In this document: piece by piece, positions 20,701-30,495 of the stretch
Numbering within the stretch: position 1 is the stretch's first letter
How the letters are laid out: the number at the start of each line of letters is the position of its first letter
NCBI GenBank assembly: GCA_022747635.1
Contig: JAKTNV010000075.1
Span: 496,001 to 560,000 of the forward strand
Reading direction: 5' to 3'
DNA from: Hetaerina americana
Lineage: Eukaryota; Arthropoda; Insecta; Odonata; Calopterygidae
DNA length: 64,000 nt
Translations under genes and position numbers: made by a program
The notes under the pieces: generated by a model
Told to the model about the DNA's origin: nothing
What the model saw: only the letters and a program-made list of their open reading frames with translations
The model's database searches: none

Positions 20701-21444
20701 GGAGTCGTGAGGAAAAAACTGCACACTTCTTGCAGCATTTTTACAGCCGAGCTGTCAGCCATAAGGACGGCCCTAGGAGAAATAAAAGAAAGCAATGGCT
20801 CTTTCCTCATCTGCACCGACTCGTTGAGCGCCCTAAAATCTTTATCGGTCTTTGCACCTGTGCACCCGATAGTCCAGGAGATCCATTATACCCTGTTGTC
20901 CCTTCAGAGAAAGGGGAACAGGGTCTCCTTTATATGGACTCCTGGTCACGTCGGCATAAGAGGCAACGAAAAAGCTGACCAGGCAGCGAAGGATGCCCTT
21001 CGACAACCCGAGACCGACTCCACCTTGGTCCCAATGGAGGACGTGAAGGCCGCCTTGCGGAACTCGGTCCTGCATCAGTGGAAGGAGACTTGGCAGTCTC
21101 TGCAAAATAATAAACTCAGGGCAATAAAACCGGTCGTTTCACCATGGTCCTCTTCCATCCGGAACATTCGGAGGGAAGAGGTCATGATTACGCGCCTGAG
21201 AATAGGACACTCTGCCCTCACTCATTCGTACCTCTTTGCGGAGGTAAAAGAACAGCCCCGCTGCAATGAGTGTTTCCAACCCCTTACGATAAAACATATC
21301 CTGACGGAATGTACAAGACACCAAAGGGCCAGAGACATGTTGAAGATAAGGGGAGACTTAAAAAATATTTTAGGGGATGACTCTGGGTCTATTAACCGAG
21401 TCCTAAGTTTTTTAAGGTCAACCGGTTTAATGGGGCAGCTTTAG
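17743..21444 (+). CDS. A3 ORF2 polyprotein: endonuclease, reverse transcriptase, RNase H
   Basis: The frame is 1233 codons. The endonuclease shows QWNCNG (6-11), E35 in LQET, GDFNAH (131-136) and SDH (D209, H210). The RT shows YRPISL near 510, the A-motif Asp D581 in FFDLEKAYDSV, and YVDD with D671/D672. RNase H has D969, E1003, D1026, H1069 and D1079. A C-terminal CX2CX7HX4C runs from C1174 to C1190. The presence of RNase H places family A with I-type rather than Jockey-type elements. The protein would nick target DNA and copy the element RNA there. Residue 547 is Val in the conserved CGFRRGRST block, where every other copy that retains the block has Gly; this may weaken the RT. Confidence 0.94.
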   Translation: MCSILQWNCNGFYRHKEELAILIQDFKPSCICLQETHFKAEDKGILKGFTVFRTDDLSGQRAQGGVAVAAREALYTSRVQLNSPFQAVAVTVHTPERMTLCNVYLPEGAPVTRLNLEALVHQLPQPFILMGDFNAHDPLWGGPETQSNRRGRILSNFIEDFNLFLLNSGEKTRFNSFNGEFSAIDLCLCSRSLAPKLKMSTHNDLCGSDHFPLLLVKEDSSPTISKPPEKWRINRADWPLFKRTFTYKHDASFDALHNVDKLSSTLLAAATKSIPRTSGNINRAPVPWWNGECDRAIRARKKALHIFRKYPTATNLASYRRLRARARRAVKEAKRASWIEYVSTINHRTPLGQVWDKVKKISGSKGSFVISPLLVAGRVVNSPAEISNIFASQFAANSSDEGYTADFVYRKRRCERVPLKFGAGPTREYYNEPFTSWELKSAIEDSHYTSPGADEIHNAFLRNIPETAIGEVLNTLNQLWNEGSFPNAWRESIVIPIPKQGKDQNDPNNYRPISLTSCLCKVMERMVNRRLMWCLESRHLLSDAQCVFRRGRSTTDHLVRTENFIQEAFLQRQHVIAVFFDLEKAYDSVWRWRILNTLHKWGFRGNMALFIRNFLTNRLFKVRTGKHLSRSFTQENGVPQGSVLSVTLFAIAINDVVECINAPVMASLYVDDLAIFCRSTRLPNASRQAQVTLNKLGEWSRKNGFRFSMEKTKCVHFHRLRGYHVTPTLTLLGRILPFVESVRFLGMILDQKLNWREHIRVLRERCRQTLNVLKFLTHSTWGADRTTMLLLYRGLVRSKLDYGSIVYSSGRESYLRPLTCVHNAGIRLATGAFRTSPVPSLLADAGEPPLETRRMILMGNYACKILSETIHPCLNIVFNQRFLDLFNRRRRATRPFAVRFNDFINEVNFTFPQICPVSYAKYPPWLTPMPDIKLIASARRKAKTTDSEYQQLFSAVLSSLSDFVPVYTDGSKSESACAYAVVSHYHGVVRKKLHTSCSIFTAELSAIRTALGEIKESNGSFLICTDSLSALKSLSVFAPVHPIVQEIHYTLLSLQRKGNRVSFIWTPGHVGIRGNEKADQAAKDALRQPETDSTLVPMEDVKAALRNSVLHQWKETWQSLQNNKLRAIKPVVSPWSSSIRNIRREEVMITRLRIGHSALTHSYLFAEVKEQPRCNECFQPLTIKHILTECTRHQRARDMLKIRGDLKNILGDDSGSINRVLSFLRSTGLMGQL

Positions 21445-21620
21445 CTTTGGAGCTCATAATTTTAATGCTTTTGATTTTAACAATTATTTATTTATTTATA
21501 TTTAACCGTATTTATTTATTTATTATTCCTAAGTAAAAAGGAATTTTAGTTTTATATTTAATGAGTGGTGCAAAATGACCTTAGCTGTCGACGCACCCTA
21601 AAACCCAAAACTACTACTAC
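21445..21620 (+). other. A3 3' UTR with terminal stem-loop and (ACT)n tail
   Basis: An AT-rich stretch is followed by GGTGC (21567-21571) and GCACC (21593-21597), able to form a 5-bp stem. About 20 bases later comes the (ACT)n tail. The stem sequence is identical in A1, A2, A4 and A6. It is a plausible recognition site for the element's own RT. Confidence 0.7.
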
Positions 21621-21633
21621 TTATTGGTAAAAA

Positions 21634-22125
21634 GCAGCTTACGAAGGGCGCGCCCTCGCAATGTAGTGGTTTTGCAACCCCAGGCAGTGTTTGGCGTTTA
21701 AGTCACCATCTATTATGAGTTTAGGATGTAGTAGGGAAGAGAGCGCTGTTAAGTCAGGGGCGTCTGACTTCGAGGATGAAGGGGGAAAGTAGGCTGACCA
21801 AATGTTAAGAGTTCCAGTGACTCCTTTTATAGCTATTCCAGTAAGTTCCAGTTTTTGGGTGGGCGGGGGTTGACGTTCGGTAAAGAGTAGGTTATTTTTG
21901 GATAGGATCATGACCCCACCACCAGAATCATTGGCCCTATCTTTTCTGGTTGCACGGTAGTTTGGACAGTTAAATGCTTCGCTGTTTTTTAGTTTAGTTT
22001 CTTGAAGCAGGACGATGTCTGGATTATGGTTGGCTATTAGAAGGTTAAGTTCTTGTTTTTTTTCTGATGCCATTAATGTTCCATTGTAGAACTTTAAGGA
22101 AGTGGCTGGTTATTTGTGAATTAGG
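21634..22125 (-). pseudogene. Family D ORF2, endonuclease N-half
   Basis: The minus strand from about 22125 encodes VLQWNINGIR. An A-run at 22050-22058 then causes a frameshift, and the main frame (from 22073) gives KKQELNLLIANHNPDIVLLQETKL, SGGGVMILSKNN and LIIDGDLNAKH. These are the conserved N-terminal endonuclease blocks with the catalytic Glu. The segment ends at the A3 target duplication and continues at 15877. Confidence 0.87.
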
Positions 22126-22244
22126 CGCCATTTACAAGTTGAAGAAGGGCCGGAATAAGGTCATTCGTGATGATGCTTATGAGAGTTTTATTGTCGGTAG
22201 GAGAGAGAAGTTTCGTAATTATGCTCAATAGAGCAGTTCTTATA

Positions 22245-23654
22245 TTAGCGGTTAGTGATGTGTCGTTGATTGATTGAGTGTAGCCCAGAGGGTGGCGGAA
22301 GGGGTTGAACGGTGGTTGGTGGGGAGCTGGGAGATGATTGAGGGGTATCCACGGTGTCAGATTGATGGTTTAGCCAGGGATATCGGAGTGGAGGAAACGA
22401 ATAAGAGCTTGTGTTCAGGTTCGGTTGCCTCGCAGGCTCGTGCATGGGCTGTACTTGAAGGGTTTCTCTAGTGTTGCGTAGTTTGAGGAGAGGTTCGCGG
22501 TGAACAATGCATCCTCGGTAATTATCAGTATGTTGTCCACCACAGCTGACGCATTTGGCTGGAGAGGTTTTTGGTTTCTGGCATTCTCTCTAATGGTGAT
22601 CGCCGGCACATTTGATCCATCGAGGTGGGAGGCCGCAAGTCTTGTAGGTGTGCCCATAACGTTGGCAACTTAGACACTTGAGGTCCAGGTGGAGGTCTGT
22701 ACGGTTCCACCGAAGTCTTTAGGTGAAGAACCGAATTTAGGTCCAGAAAGTCTTAAGAGCGGGAGGAGTCATGGCGTCGGACTTGGAAGAGCGGGAGAGG
22801 GACGGGGTCGATACGAGGGAGCTCCAGGTTTGGGTTCGCACTCCGAATGGCTTCCCTTTCTGTTCTCTGAAATTTGTTTGGACGGGTGGAACGCAGTTGA
22901 GAGATGTTCTCTGCAGGAAAACCAATGTCCGCCAGGGCTTCTTCAATGGCTTCTTTTGGGGTGTTTGCGGGTATTCCACGAAGGACAAAATGAGGCTTTT
23001 TGTCAGATTTGAGCTGGTACGTGTAGTATGCGTAGTTCTTGCAGGTTAGCTTTTTGGTGACTGCTCTGAAGTCGGAGATGGTTTGGCATTGGACTCGGAT
23101 TTCATTACGAATGAGATTTGCATTCGGAGGAATTGTGCAGAATTGCTGGATTTCATGGTATTTAATTTGCCAGTTGTTGATGTCGCGGAGAAAAATTGGA
23201 GGCATACGGGTTTTGGGAGGTGCAGAGGGCTGAGGTTCTGTCTGCGTCTTCATTTGGAATTTCTGCATTTTGGTCATCCATGAGAGAGGGGGAGAGGCAG
23301 GTAAAACGGTTAGAGGTTGGGATTTGAGAGGTTTGCGGGGAAGATTGGTTCCTGGTTTTCCGTTTGATTGGAACCGTTTGGTAGGGCTCATCGGCAGGGG
23401 CAGAGCGCTTGACTGTAGGAATTGGAGTCTGGTATGTAGGCGGCTGGTTAGGATCTTCGATGGATTAAGGAGATTTACACCCAGTGCTCCTTGACAGGTT
23501 GGCTGACGAACTGGGGTAGGAGGAGGGGTTGATAGGTTATCGGTCAGGTCTTAGGTAAAAGGATGGATTCCCTGACAGTGGTTTTCTTAGCTCTTTTTAT
23601 TGTCGATAACATTGATTGAATGCGCGGGTTGTTAAGATGGTGTTCATCCAGTTC
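22245..23654 (-). pseudogene. Family D ORF1 body, Gag-like with pre-C2HC domain
   Basis: The minus frame 23391-22753 contains PPIFLRDINNW, YYTYQLKSDKKPHFVLRGIP and TPKEAIEEAL, the pre-knuckle region typical of Jockey ORF1. Downstream, in other frames, knuckle remnants occur at 22700-22590 (Cys/His around CQRYGH and CAGDH) and a Pro/Ser-rich tail to 22245. Upstream, a Lys-rich stretch at 23650-23550 is in a further frame. Several frameshifts are present, so the copy is dead. Confidence 0.82.
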
Positions 23655-25006
23655 TATTATTATTATTATTATTAAAAATACACATGTGCTGATAGACATT
23701 GTCAGGTGGCACACAAGTCCCAAATAATTGCAAAAGATAATACATAAAACTAGACTTCAAAACACAAATATCTTTAACAAAACAAGTGAATCCCCATCCC
23801 ATTTACAACCATTTATCAGCAAGAAAAAAAAAAGAAATTAAAAAAAAATAAGCTATTACATATAATACCATACACCACACATCAATCAAATTATTACATA
23901 TATGCCTTACATCTATTCTTAAAAGTATACACTCTGTTAGGAAAGGGCTCGAATATTTTTGGAGGTAAAGTGTTCCACTCAACAATTGTTCTATTTAGAA
24001 AAGAAAATTTTTTTTTGTTCTCTGTGCCCGGCATTTTATCTTAAATTTGTGATCATTTCTGCCTATAAAATTTGGGTTCCCCGCCTCTTTCCTAAGATCT
24101 GCCCAAGCTTTCTCCCCCTTCAAAATTCGGAACATTCCACAAAGTCTGCTTACTTTTCTTCTAGATTCTAGAGGTTCCCAGCCCAGCGTTTCTAGCATGT
24201 CAGACACTCTCCATCCTCCCATGCTTCCCCAGTACATATCGGGCAGCCTTTCTTTGCACCTTTTCCAGTTTTTTAATATGACCTTCATGAGGGTCCCATA
24301 CAAGAGAAGCGTACTCTAAAATTGGCCTTACTAGGGTCTGATAAGCCTTCTCCTTGGTTGCTCTAACGCTCCCTTTGAGGTTTCTCATTACCCAATGAAG
24401 AGTTTTGAAAGCTTTCTTATAGATGCACTCCACATTTAGCCCCCACCCTAAGTCCTTAGTTAAATATACACCTAAGTATTTGACAGTATCACTTCTAGGA
24501 ATGACATTTTCTGAGAATTTATATTCCCTATTGTTTCCAATTACCTTATTGCTAAAAGTGATTGATTTGCATTTGTTAACATTAATATCCATCCCATTTT
24601 TTGTCACCCAATCTGCCATTTTATTAATGTCCCTTTGAAGTTTGTCACGGTCTCTGTCATTTTCGACTTTCCTGTAGATAATACAGTCGTCTGCAAAAAG
24701 TCTTATCTGAGAATTAATATTTATTGGGAGATCATTTATATATATTAAAAACAAGAGCGGGCCAAGTACGCTTCCTTGTGGGACTCCCGATGTTACCCTT
24801 GCTTTTTCAGAATACGCTTCTCCTAATTTGACCCTTTGTGTTCGACCTTCCATGAAATTTCTGACCCAAGAGATCACTCTTCCATCTGTGTGTAGTGACA
24901 ATTGGCCCATCTTAAGCATTAAGAGATCGTGGTCAACTTTGTCAAAGGCTTTTGACAGGTCGACTATTATAGCATCCACCTCTATTCCCGCATCCATATT
25001 ATAGCT
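23655..25006 (-). mobile_element. E: 5'-truncated CR1/L2-like non-LTR element
   Basis: On the minus strand it starts within the RT and ends in a (TAA)n tail (ATT repeats at 23655-23675 on the plus strand). It lies inside ORF1 of D. Flanking GTTCTA on both sides may be a short target duplication, but six bases is weak. Its AT content is clearly higher than that of the surrounding C and F elements. Confidence 0.82.
23890..24999 (-). pseudogene. E RT domain and C-terminus, two frameshifts
   Basis: The minus frame from 24997 has IIVDLSKAFDKVDH, TSGVPQGSVLGPLLF, LFADDCIIY and VRPILEYASLVWDP, a motif set typical of the CR1/L2 group. Frame changes near 24240 and 24000 lead to KCRAQRTKKNFL and then a NRTIVEWN-like block, the usual C-terminal end of these ORF2 proteins. 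There is no RNase H. The endonuclease and ORF1 are lost by 5' truncation. Confidence 0.84.
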
Positions 25007-25054
25007 TTCTTGGTTCTAGGAAGTGGTTTTGGGATGAGGTTCATAAGGAATTTT

Positions 25055-25160
25055 ATATTGGTTGTCCCAGCACTGTTTTCAGAGGAATCTTCAGTGGGAG
25101 CAAAGCGTCGTTTTGCGATTCAACAGGGAGGGAGTCAGTATTGGAGGCTTGGGGATCCAT
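25055..25160 (-). pseudogene. Family D ORF1 start
   Basis: On the minus strand ACC ATG GAT at 25160 is a good eukaryotic start context. It is followed by a short frame (MDPQASNTDSLPVESQ...) that stops after about 35 codons, near the E insertion. Its place between the tandem-repeat leader and the ORF1 body suggests it is the N-terminus of D ORF1. Assignment is by position and context only. Confidence 0.5.
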
Positions 25161-25240
25161 GGTTCGGATACCCCTGCCTGAGGGGGTTATAATGGCGGTA
25201 TCTTGATGAGAAATATCAGTAGAGCGCAGTTGTTACTGTT

Positions 25241-25416
25241 ACAGCAGAAGACTTCAACAGGCGTAACCACATTCTGAGAGCTATGGAGATTTCAACATGC
25301 GTAACCACCTGCTGAGAGCTATGGAGATTTCAACAGGCGTAACCACCTTTTGAGAGCTTTGGAGATTTCAACAGGCGTGCCCACCTGTTTATATCGCTGG
25401 AGACTTAAACGTGCGG
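25241..25416. repeat. 38-bp tandem repeat, about 4.5 copies
   Basis: The string TTCAACA begins at 25253, 25291, 25329 and 25367, with a decayed copy at 25405, a constant 38-bp period. It lies 80 bp upstream of the putative D ORF1 start on the minus strand, so it may be the monomer array of the D 5' UTR. Confidence 0.85.
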
Positions 25417-25429
25417 GGCGTAAAAGAGT

Positions 25430-25990
25430 TGGTAGGTGTCGCCCCCGTCAACGTCTTTGAGGAAAGTCCCAGTATCTCCTAAACCGTAACAGGGATCAAC
25501 AACCCTCGCTATAATTTGAGACAATAAAATCCCAAGGAAGTTGGCTTTGAAAAATATTAAACAAAAAGTAGTCAAGGGGATAGTACCGGTGGCTGACACT
25601 TGTGTCGCCACCGACAACGTCTTATGCGGGAAAGGGCTGTATCTCGGTAACTATGGGAGATAGCTCAATTCTGAGTAAAGGTTTGGATACATTGGGGGAA
25701 GAAGGGAAGGGGGGACCCTGATGAAGGGGGTAGGTTACGTTTGAAGAACGTCTTGGAAAAATACCAAAACCAGTTATACTACGTGGTTCGTAGTTTAACT
25801 GTACAGATGGCGCCACCGACGTCTTAAAGCAGGTAAGGCCTCTATCTCCTGAACAATGGGTCTTAGAACAAATCTGGCAAAAAATTTGGATTCAAAGTGG
25901 GGGGTAAGGGGGACCAACAATTCTTTCTACCCAATGAGACCTACTTGAAGGGGGTGGGGGGATTTTAAGAAAAAGGAAAATAGTATTAAG
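25430..25990. repeat. Three diverged longer repeats, ~165-205 bp apart
   Basis: A block of the type GTCGCCACCGACAACGTCTT followed by 'ctgtatctc...taac' recurs at about 25437, 25602 and 25808. The copies are well diverged. No coding potential is seen. The rest to 26050 is G-rich and unassigned. Confidence 0.6.
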
Positions 25991-26164
25991 TAGCACTATC
26001 TAGCAGTGTGGCGAGTGAGTGTCAGTGTGTTTGCGTTGGTAGTGGTGAGTGAGTGAGGGGACTTGAGCCGACCTAATGGAGTGGAGGGGAAAGTAGGGGA
26101 CACTTAAGACACCCCTACCGATCCGCAAAGCGGCCACAGCAGGTCCATGCCAAGGCGCCTTCCT

Positions 26165-26335
26165 GCCCTAGCCCTAAGAAGCGGACCCGCCCGGGTCCCA
26201 GTGGAGTGCAATGGGAGTGAACTCCCTTCTAAAGGTAGCCGGACGAGACAACCAATATGGGACACAGCTTGAGCGCCTCCGGAGGGTGAGGAGGGACTAG
26301 TTAGCCTCCCCCCTCCGGAGCTACGGCTGAGGACT
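26165..26335 (-). promoter_or_regulatory. C2 3' UTR structured module
   Basis: The sense strand folds with a perfect 10-bp stem (CTCCGGAGGG/CCCTCCGGAG, plus-strand span 26277-26320), an inner GGAGG/CCTCC stem, a TCA bulge, and loop CTAACTAGT. It continues to a 19-base string ending CTTCTTAGGGCT (26170-26188), found with one mismatch at 53963-53981 in G. See findings. Confidence 0.72.
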
Positions 26336-26475
26336 CAAGTCGCTGACCATGGTGAGCGACCGGCTCCTCGCCGGTCTTGTCGCTGCCCAGCAACTTCTGC
26401 TCTTCAGCGAGGGGACATTCGGCCAAATTCCCGGGGATTCAATTGGGACCCCGTTCGTGTCGTACCATTTCGGAG

Positions 26476-29231
26476 CTAAATGGCCCCGAAATGGCCGTTA
26501 CACTTACGCCGCTTCGCTGGCTGCTGGTCTTCCTCGTTCCCTGTCGCTGCACAGGGACGTGGGTACTTGTCCCCCGTGGAGACCACGACATTGGTGATGC
26601 CGCGGACTTCTCCGTGGGAGGAGGATGCCGCTTTCCGCCGGAAGGTCCTTGCCCGCTCCCGGAGTGTGCTCTGCAGAGGTTCGATGCCGGACAGCGCCTG
26701 AAGAGACTCGTTCCCCGTGATCCACCCGATCTGGAGTGCCGCTCGGACGTTTTTTCTGTCCGCAGCGTGCAGCTTATTCCTTGCGCCGTCGCACATCACG
26801 CCGCACCATGCGGGTGCAGCGTACGCAAGGGTTGGGCGTAACACCGCCGCGAACAGGTGAAGTCTCCTTCGCAGCGGAAGGCATGGATTACACAGGATCG
26901 GGCCGAGGTCTTGCCGCCGGGATGCCGCGATGCCGGATGTCCTCATCACATGGTGCCGCATGGAGAGACGCTTGCCGAGGACGACGCCCAGGTACAGCAC
27001 CGTCTCCGCCCAACGGACCTCCGTCGCGCCGACGAGGATTTCGCCGGGCTCCTTCGGTCCCTTGGAGAAGACGATCGCCTGGGTTTTGCCCTCATTGACT
27101 CCGAATCTCCAGCGGGAATACCATGTGATGAGTTCATTGACCGCCCTCTGCAGGTATCGCGCCGCCATCTGTTGCCTCGTCGATCTCGCCAGGATCGCCA
27201 TGTCGTCCGCATACGATGCTACGAGGACGTTGCTCCCAAAGTCTGCCGGGATATCCGCAGAGTAGATGTTGAAGAGAAGCGGCGAGAGCAAGCTTCCCTG
27301 AGGAACACCCGCTCTAATTCGCCGCTTCTCTGATACAGCATATCCCCAGCTGACGCGGAACGATCGTCCTCGCAACCAGGATGCCGCCAGCTCCGTCCAC
27401 CATCGAGGAAATCCGAAGCAATTCAGCTTCCACAGCAATCCCTCGTGCCACACCCGATCGAACGCCTTGCTGACGTCAAAGAAGGCGCCGACGGTGGAAT
27501 TCCGTCGGTTGAAACCTTCAGTGACGAAGTTCAGCAGGCGCGCGACCTGGTGCGTTGTTGAGTGCTCACTGCGCAAGCCAAACTGGTGCACCGGAACGAT
27601 GTTCAGCTCCTCGGTGATGGCGACGATGTGGCGCAGGAGGACCCGCTCGAACAGCTTTCCCAGGCCGTCGAGCAAGGAGATCGGACGGAAATTCGCCGGC
27701 GATGCTGATTTCCCCGCCTTTGGTATGCACACAACGCGCGCCTCTTTCCATCGGGATGGGAAATGCCCGATAGCGAGATACGCGTTGAAGATGCACAGCA
27801 GTAAGGAGGCTAGGGATATCGGCATCTGAGCGATGACAGCGTTTACAATTCCGTCCGGTCCCGGCGCCTTTCGGGGTTTTAGAGCCTTTATGGCCCCTCG
27901 AAGGTCCTCCTCGTTGATGGTCGGCGGCATCTCTTCGCGGGCGCGAACGTGGCGTGGCGATCTCGGTGGCTGCGCGATGGATTCCAGGGGATCCTCCTGG
28001 TCAGCGTCCCCGTCCAAGGGAGAAAACACTCCTTCAAGATGCTCGGCCATCCCCGAAGCCTTCTCCTCCGGAGTCCGAAGTGTCCCCACCGCGGTGCGAA
28101 GGGGCGCCTCCTCTCGCCGCTCACCTCGCAAACTGCGTGCAAGGCGTCACAAGGAACCGTCTTCCGGGGATAGCGTAGAGACCTTCTTCTCCCAGCTGGA
28201 TTCCCTGAAGGCCGCTATCTCGCATCTAAGTTCGCGTTGCGAGCTGTTGAGCAACGCCTTGGCGGCCGGGCAACGGGAGCAATGGAACATGCGTCGCAGC
28301 CGATTTTTCTCCCGCATCTTCTCGCGGATCTCCCTTGGGAGGGCCAGGTGATTCCATTTCCGAGCGGGACGCTCGGGAATTCCTGCTTGTGTTGCCGCCT
28401 GTACAGTTTCCGTCAGAAAATCGACCTGACGGTCGATCTCTTCACGGGAACTAAGAGGCGGAGGCATCGGAGAGGCGCTGATTCGGTCAGTGACCTCATT
28501 CCGAAACATCGCCCCGTCCGCGGCAGCATAATTCCGGATCATCCTCGTCGGCGTCTCCAAGGGTTTCCTCGCAAGATGGAGGACAGGCAGGTGGTCGCTG
28601 TCCAAGGCGTAGAGCGCTCTCGCAGAGAGCGCCGACGGCAGCCGTGCGTGCACCGCGATGTCCAGTACGTCGCTCGTTCCGCGAGTTGCGAAATGAGTCG
28701 GTGTACGTGGACCGATGACGGCGAGTCGCTCGGCGGAAGTCCAATGTCGTAGGCAACGCCCTCGAGGATTTTCCACTCGGGAGTGCCAATCGGGATGCTT
28801 CGCGTTAAAATCGCCCGCGGCTATCGTGGGAACAGATCCCACGAAGAATTCCGCGAGCTCTTCTGTGCGAAACATCACCGATGGTGAGCAGTATACTGAA
28901 ATGAGGCGAAGAGGTCCCTCGCCGCATTCCAGCTCAATCGCAGTGGCTTCCGTCGAGTCGAACGTCGGCAGCGTGAAGCGCTGTGCACGCAGGTGATCAG
29001 CGACCAGGACTGCAGTCCCCCTCCTTGGCGCGCCCGGTCGTCTCGGAAGACCTGGAATCCCGGGACGGTCCACCTGCTCCTTGGCTTCAGGTGCGTCTCT
29101 TGCAACAGGGCGATCTCGCATTTCTGCCTGGATAGAAACGCGAGCAGCTCCGGCGTTTTCCTCGCCACGGCGCCTCCTACGTTCCAAGACGCAATGGCGA
29201 TGTTACGACGTCTAGGAGGCGTGTTATCCAT
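26476..29231 (-). pseudogene. C2 ORF2: endonuclease plus RT, one frameshift and one nonsense codon
   Basis: The start at 29231 gives RRRNIAIASWNVGG and LLQETH. A frameshift near 29030 separates this from the main endonuclease frame, which has IAAGDFNAKH and LDSDHLPVLH. A Trp-to-TGA change at 28147-28149 interrupts a conserved RLARSLRGERREE segment. The same frame then runs 551 codons through the RT: RPISLLDGLGKLFERV, QFGLRSEHSTTH (Gly of the usual GFRS kept, Phe to Leu), FFDVSKAFDRVWH, GVPQGSLLSPLLF, YADDMAIL. It ends at 26476 without RNase H. Two lesions make it non-functional, but it gives the best template for family C. Confidence 0.9.
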
Positions 29232-29899
29232 GACGAGGAGCAAGAAGAGCCGGCAACTGTTGCAGTGTTGCCGAGAGCCCCTGAAGCTGCGTCTGAAGAG
29301 CAGCAGAGATGGTGGCAAGCGTCCCCAGGACGCTTAGGAGCGGGTTTTCTTCGGGGACGGCGTCCAGGTCCGCGGTCGGCGAAGCAGATGTGGCCCCCGA
29401 TAGGACCGGCGGCTGGGCAGGCGTCGCCTGCTGGTTGCGCCTAAGCTCCCGCAAGGGAATGCAAAGAGAGGCGGCGGTTTCCGTTACGTTAGCTGCGGGC
29501 GTCGGCAAACCCGGGAACTGGATGCCGAGGCGCGGACTTGGAGCTGGGCGCTGAGGAGCCGGGCCGCGGGACGCGTTTCCTCCTCGCCAAGCGTTCTGCG
29601 TTCCTAAAGCCTTTGTTTGTGCCGTAGGTGCGGAAGTAGGAGTCGGCAAGGACGCATTTCCTGGTGCGGCAGTCGCACCCGATCGGCGTCCGCGGCGTTT
29701 TCTGGGTGGCTTGGCGGCTCGTCTCTCCTTCTCCTCGAGCCACTTCTTACAAGTCGGGGAGAAGGCCGAGTGTGCACCCCCGCAGCTTGGACACTTTTCC
29801 TCCCCGGTCCTGGGGCATTCCTGCAGCGCGTGTCCGCCAGAGCAGTGCGGGCAGCGAGGAGAGGCAGTGCAGAAAAAGCTCCCGTGCCCAAAGCGGGAC
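29224..29899 (-). pseudogene. C2 ORF1 C-terminal part with knuckles
   Basis: One minus frame from the A4 junction contains Cys/His sets of the form CPHCSGGHALQECP and CPSCGGAHSAFSPTC, then basic and Ala/Pro-rich sequence, ending in a Leu-rich tail (LPALLAPRHG). Its stop TAA at 29224-29226 overlaps the ORF2 ATG at 29229-29231 in the 8-base string ATGGATAA. The N-terminal and pre-knuckle parts are lost at the A4 boundary. Confidence 0.78.
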
Positions 29900-30495
29900 C
29901 CCCCCGCGGGTAGGGGGATAGAGAATACTCCCGCAGTATCCCTGCTTGTCGTAAGAGGCGACTAAAAGGGCGGGGAGAAAACCCCGAAAACAAACCCCAA
30001 GCCAGCAAGGGATGCGTCCGGACAGTGCTGTGGATCCACTGTCTGTGAGCGGCCATACCATCTGGCCTGCGATCCGCCCAGGCGTTTGCCGTGCCTGGAG
30101 ACCCGTAAGGGAGAGAAGGGGATCCTGGAGGGTGATCTCTCTGGTTCCCAGCAGGGTTTCGGATGCCCTGCATGGACCAGAGAGCGATATCCCTCTTCGG
30201 CCCCGGATTTCGCGTAAACGGGAGGCCGGGTGCTAGCCACTCCCGGTCAATCGGCTTCCGTCGTGTTTTGCTCCGGTGGCGAGTGCCAAGGTTGTGGGGG
30301 TCTGCGTAGGGAGGTCGGAGATGTAAGGGTTTTGGTGGGCCCTTGCACCGAAGATCCACCCCGAAACAGACAACCACTCCTGAGGCGCTATATCCCTCGA
30401 GTTACCCTGGCGACCGCTCCGGTTTGGCGGAGTGGCGTCCCAAATGTGTGGCTCCGTGGCGGGTGGGGAGGCCGAGGGACGAATCACTTATTATT

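Larger units (their letters stand above)
15891..21620 (+). mobile_element. Family A copy A3, full-length with both ORFs open
   Basis: The element is 5.73 kb from a C-run (CCCCCCGCGGG) to an (ACT)n tail, with a 13-bp duplication. It has a ~600-bp 5' UTR, ORF1 (388 codons), an 86-bp AT-rich spacer, ORF2 (1233 codons) and a ~175-bp 3' UTR. It is the only family A copy here with both frames uninterrupted, so it is the reference for the others. One RT residue is unusual (see ORF2). Confidence 0.96.
10584..25420 (-). mobile_element. Family D, one old Jockey-like element split by three later insertions
   Basis: Minus-strand pieces fit one element in order: tandem-repeat leader (25416-25241), ORF1 start (25160-25055), ORF1 body (23654-22245), endonuclease N-half (22125-21634), endonuclease C-half (15877-15475), RT N-half (15289-14551), RT C-half (11116-10584). 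The gaps hold E (23655-25006), A3 (15891-21620) and F (11121-14546). The A3 and F insertions have clean target duplications inside D. The 3' end is cut near 10584, within the segment after the RT palm. Confidence 0.83.
26050..29899 (-). mobile_element. Family C copy C2, cut in ORF1 by A4
   Basis: Read on the minus strand: ORF1 C-terminal part (29899-29224), ORF2 (29231-26476), and a ~420-bp 3' UTR ending near 26050. It is the best preserved C ORF2 in the window. The 5' part is missing; to the right of A4/A5 lies a different copy (C3) at a different point of the element, so a rearrangement and not simple insertion is required. Confidence 0.88.
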
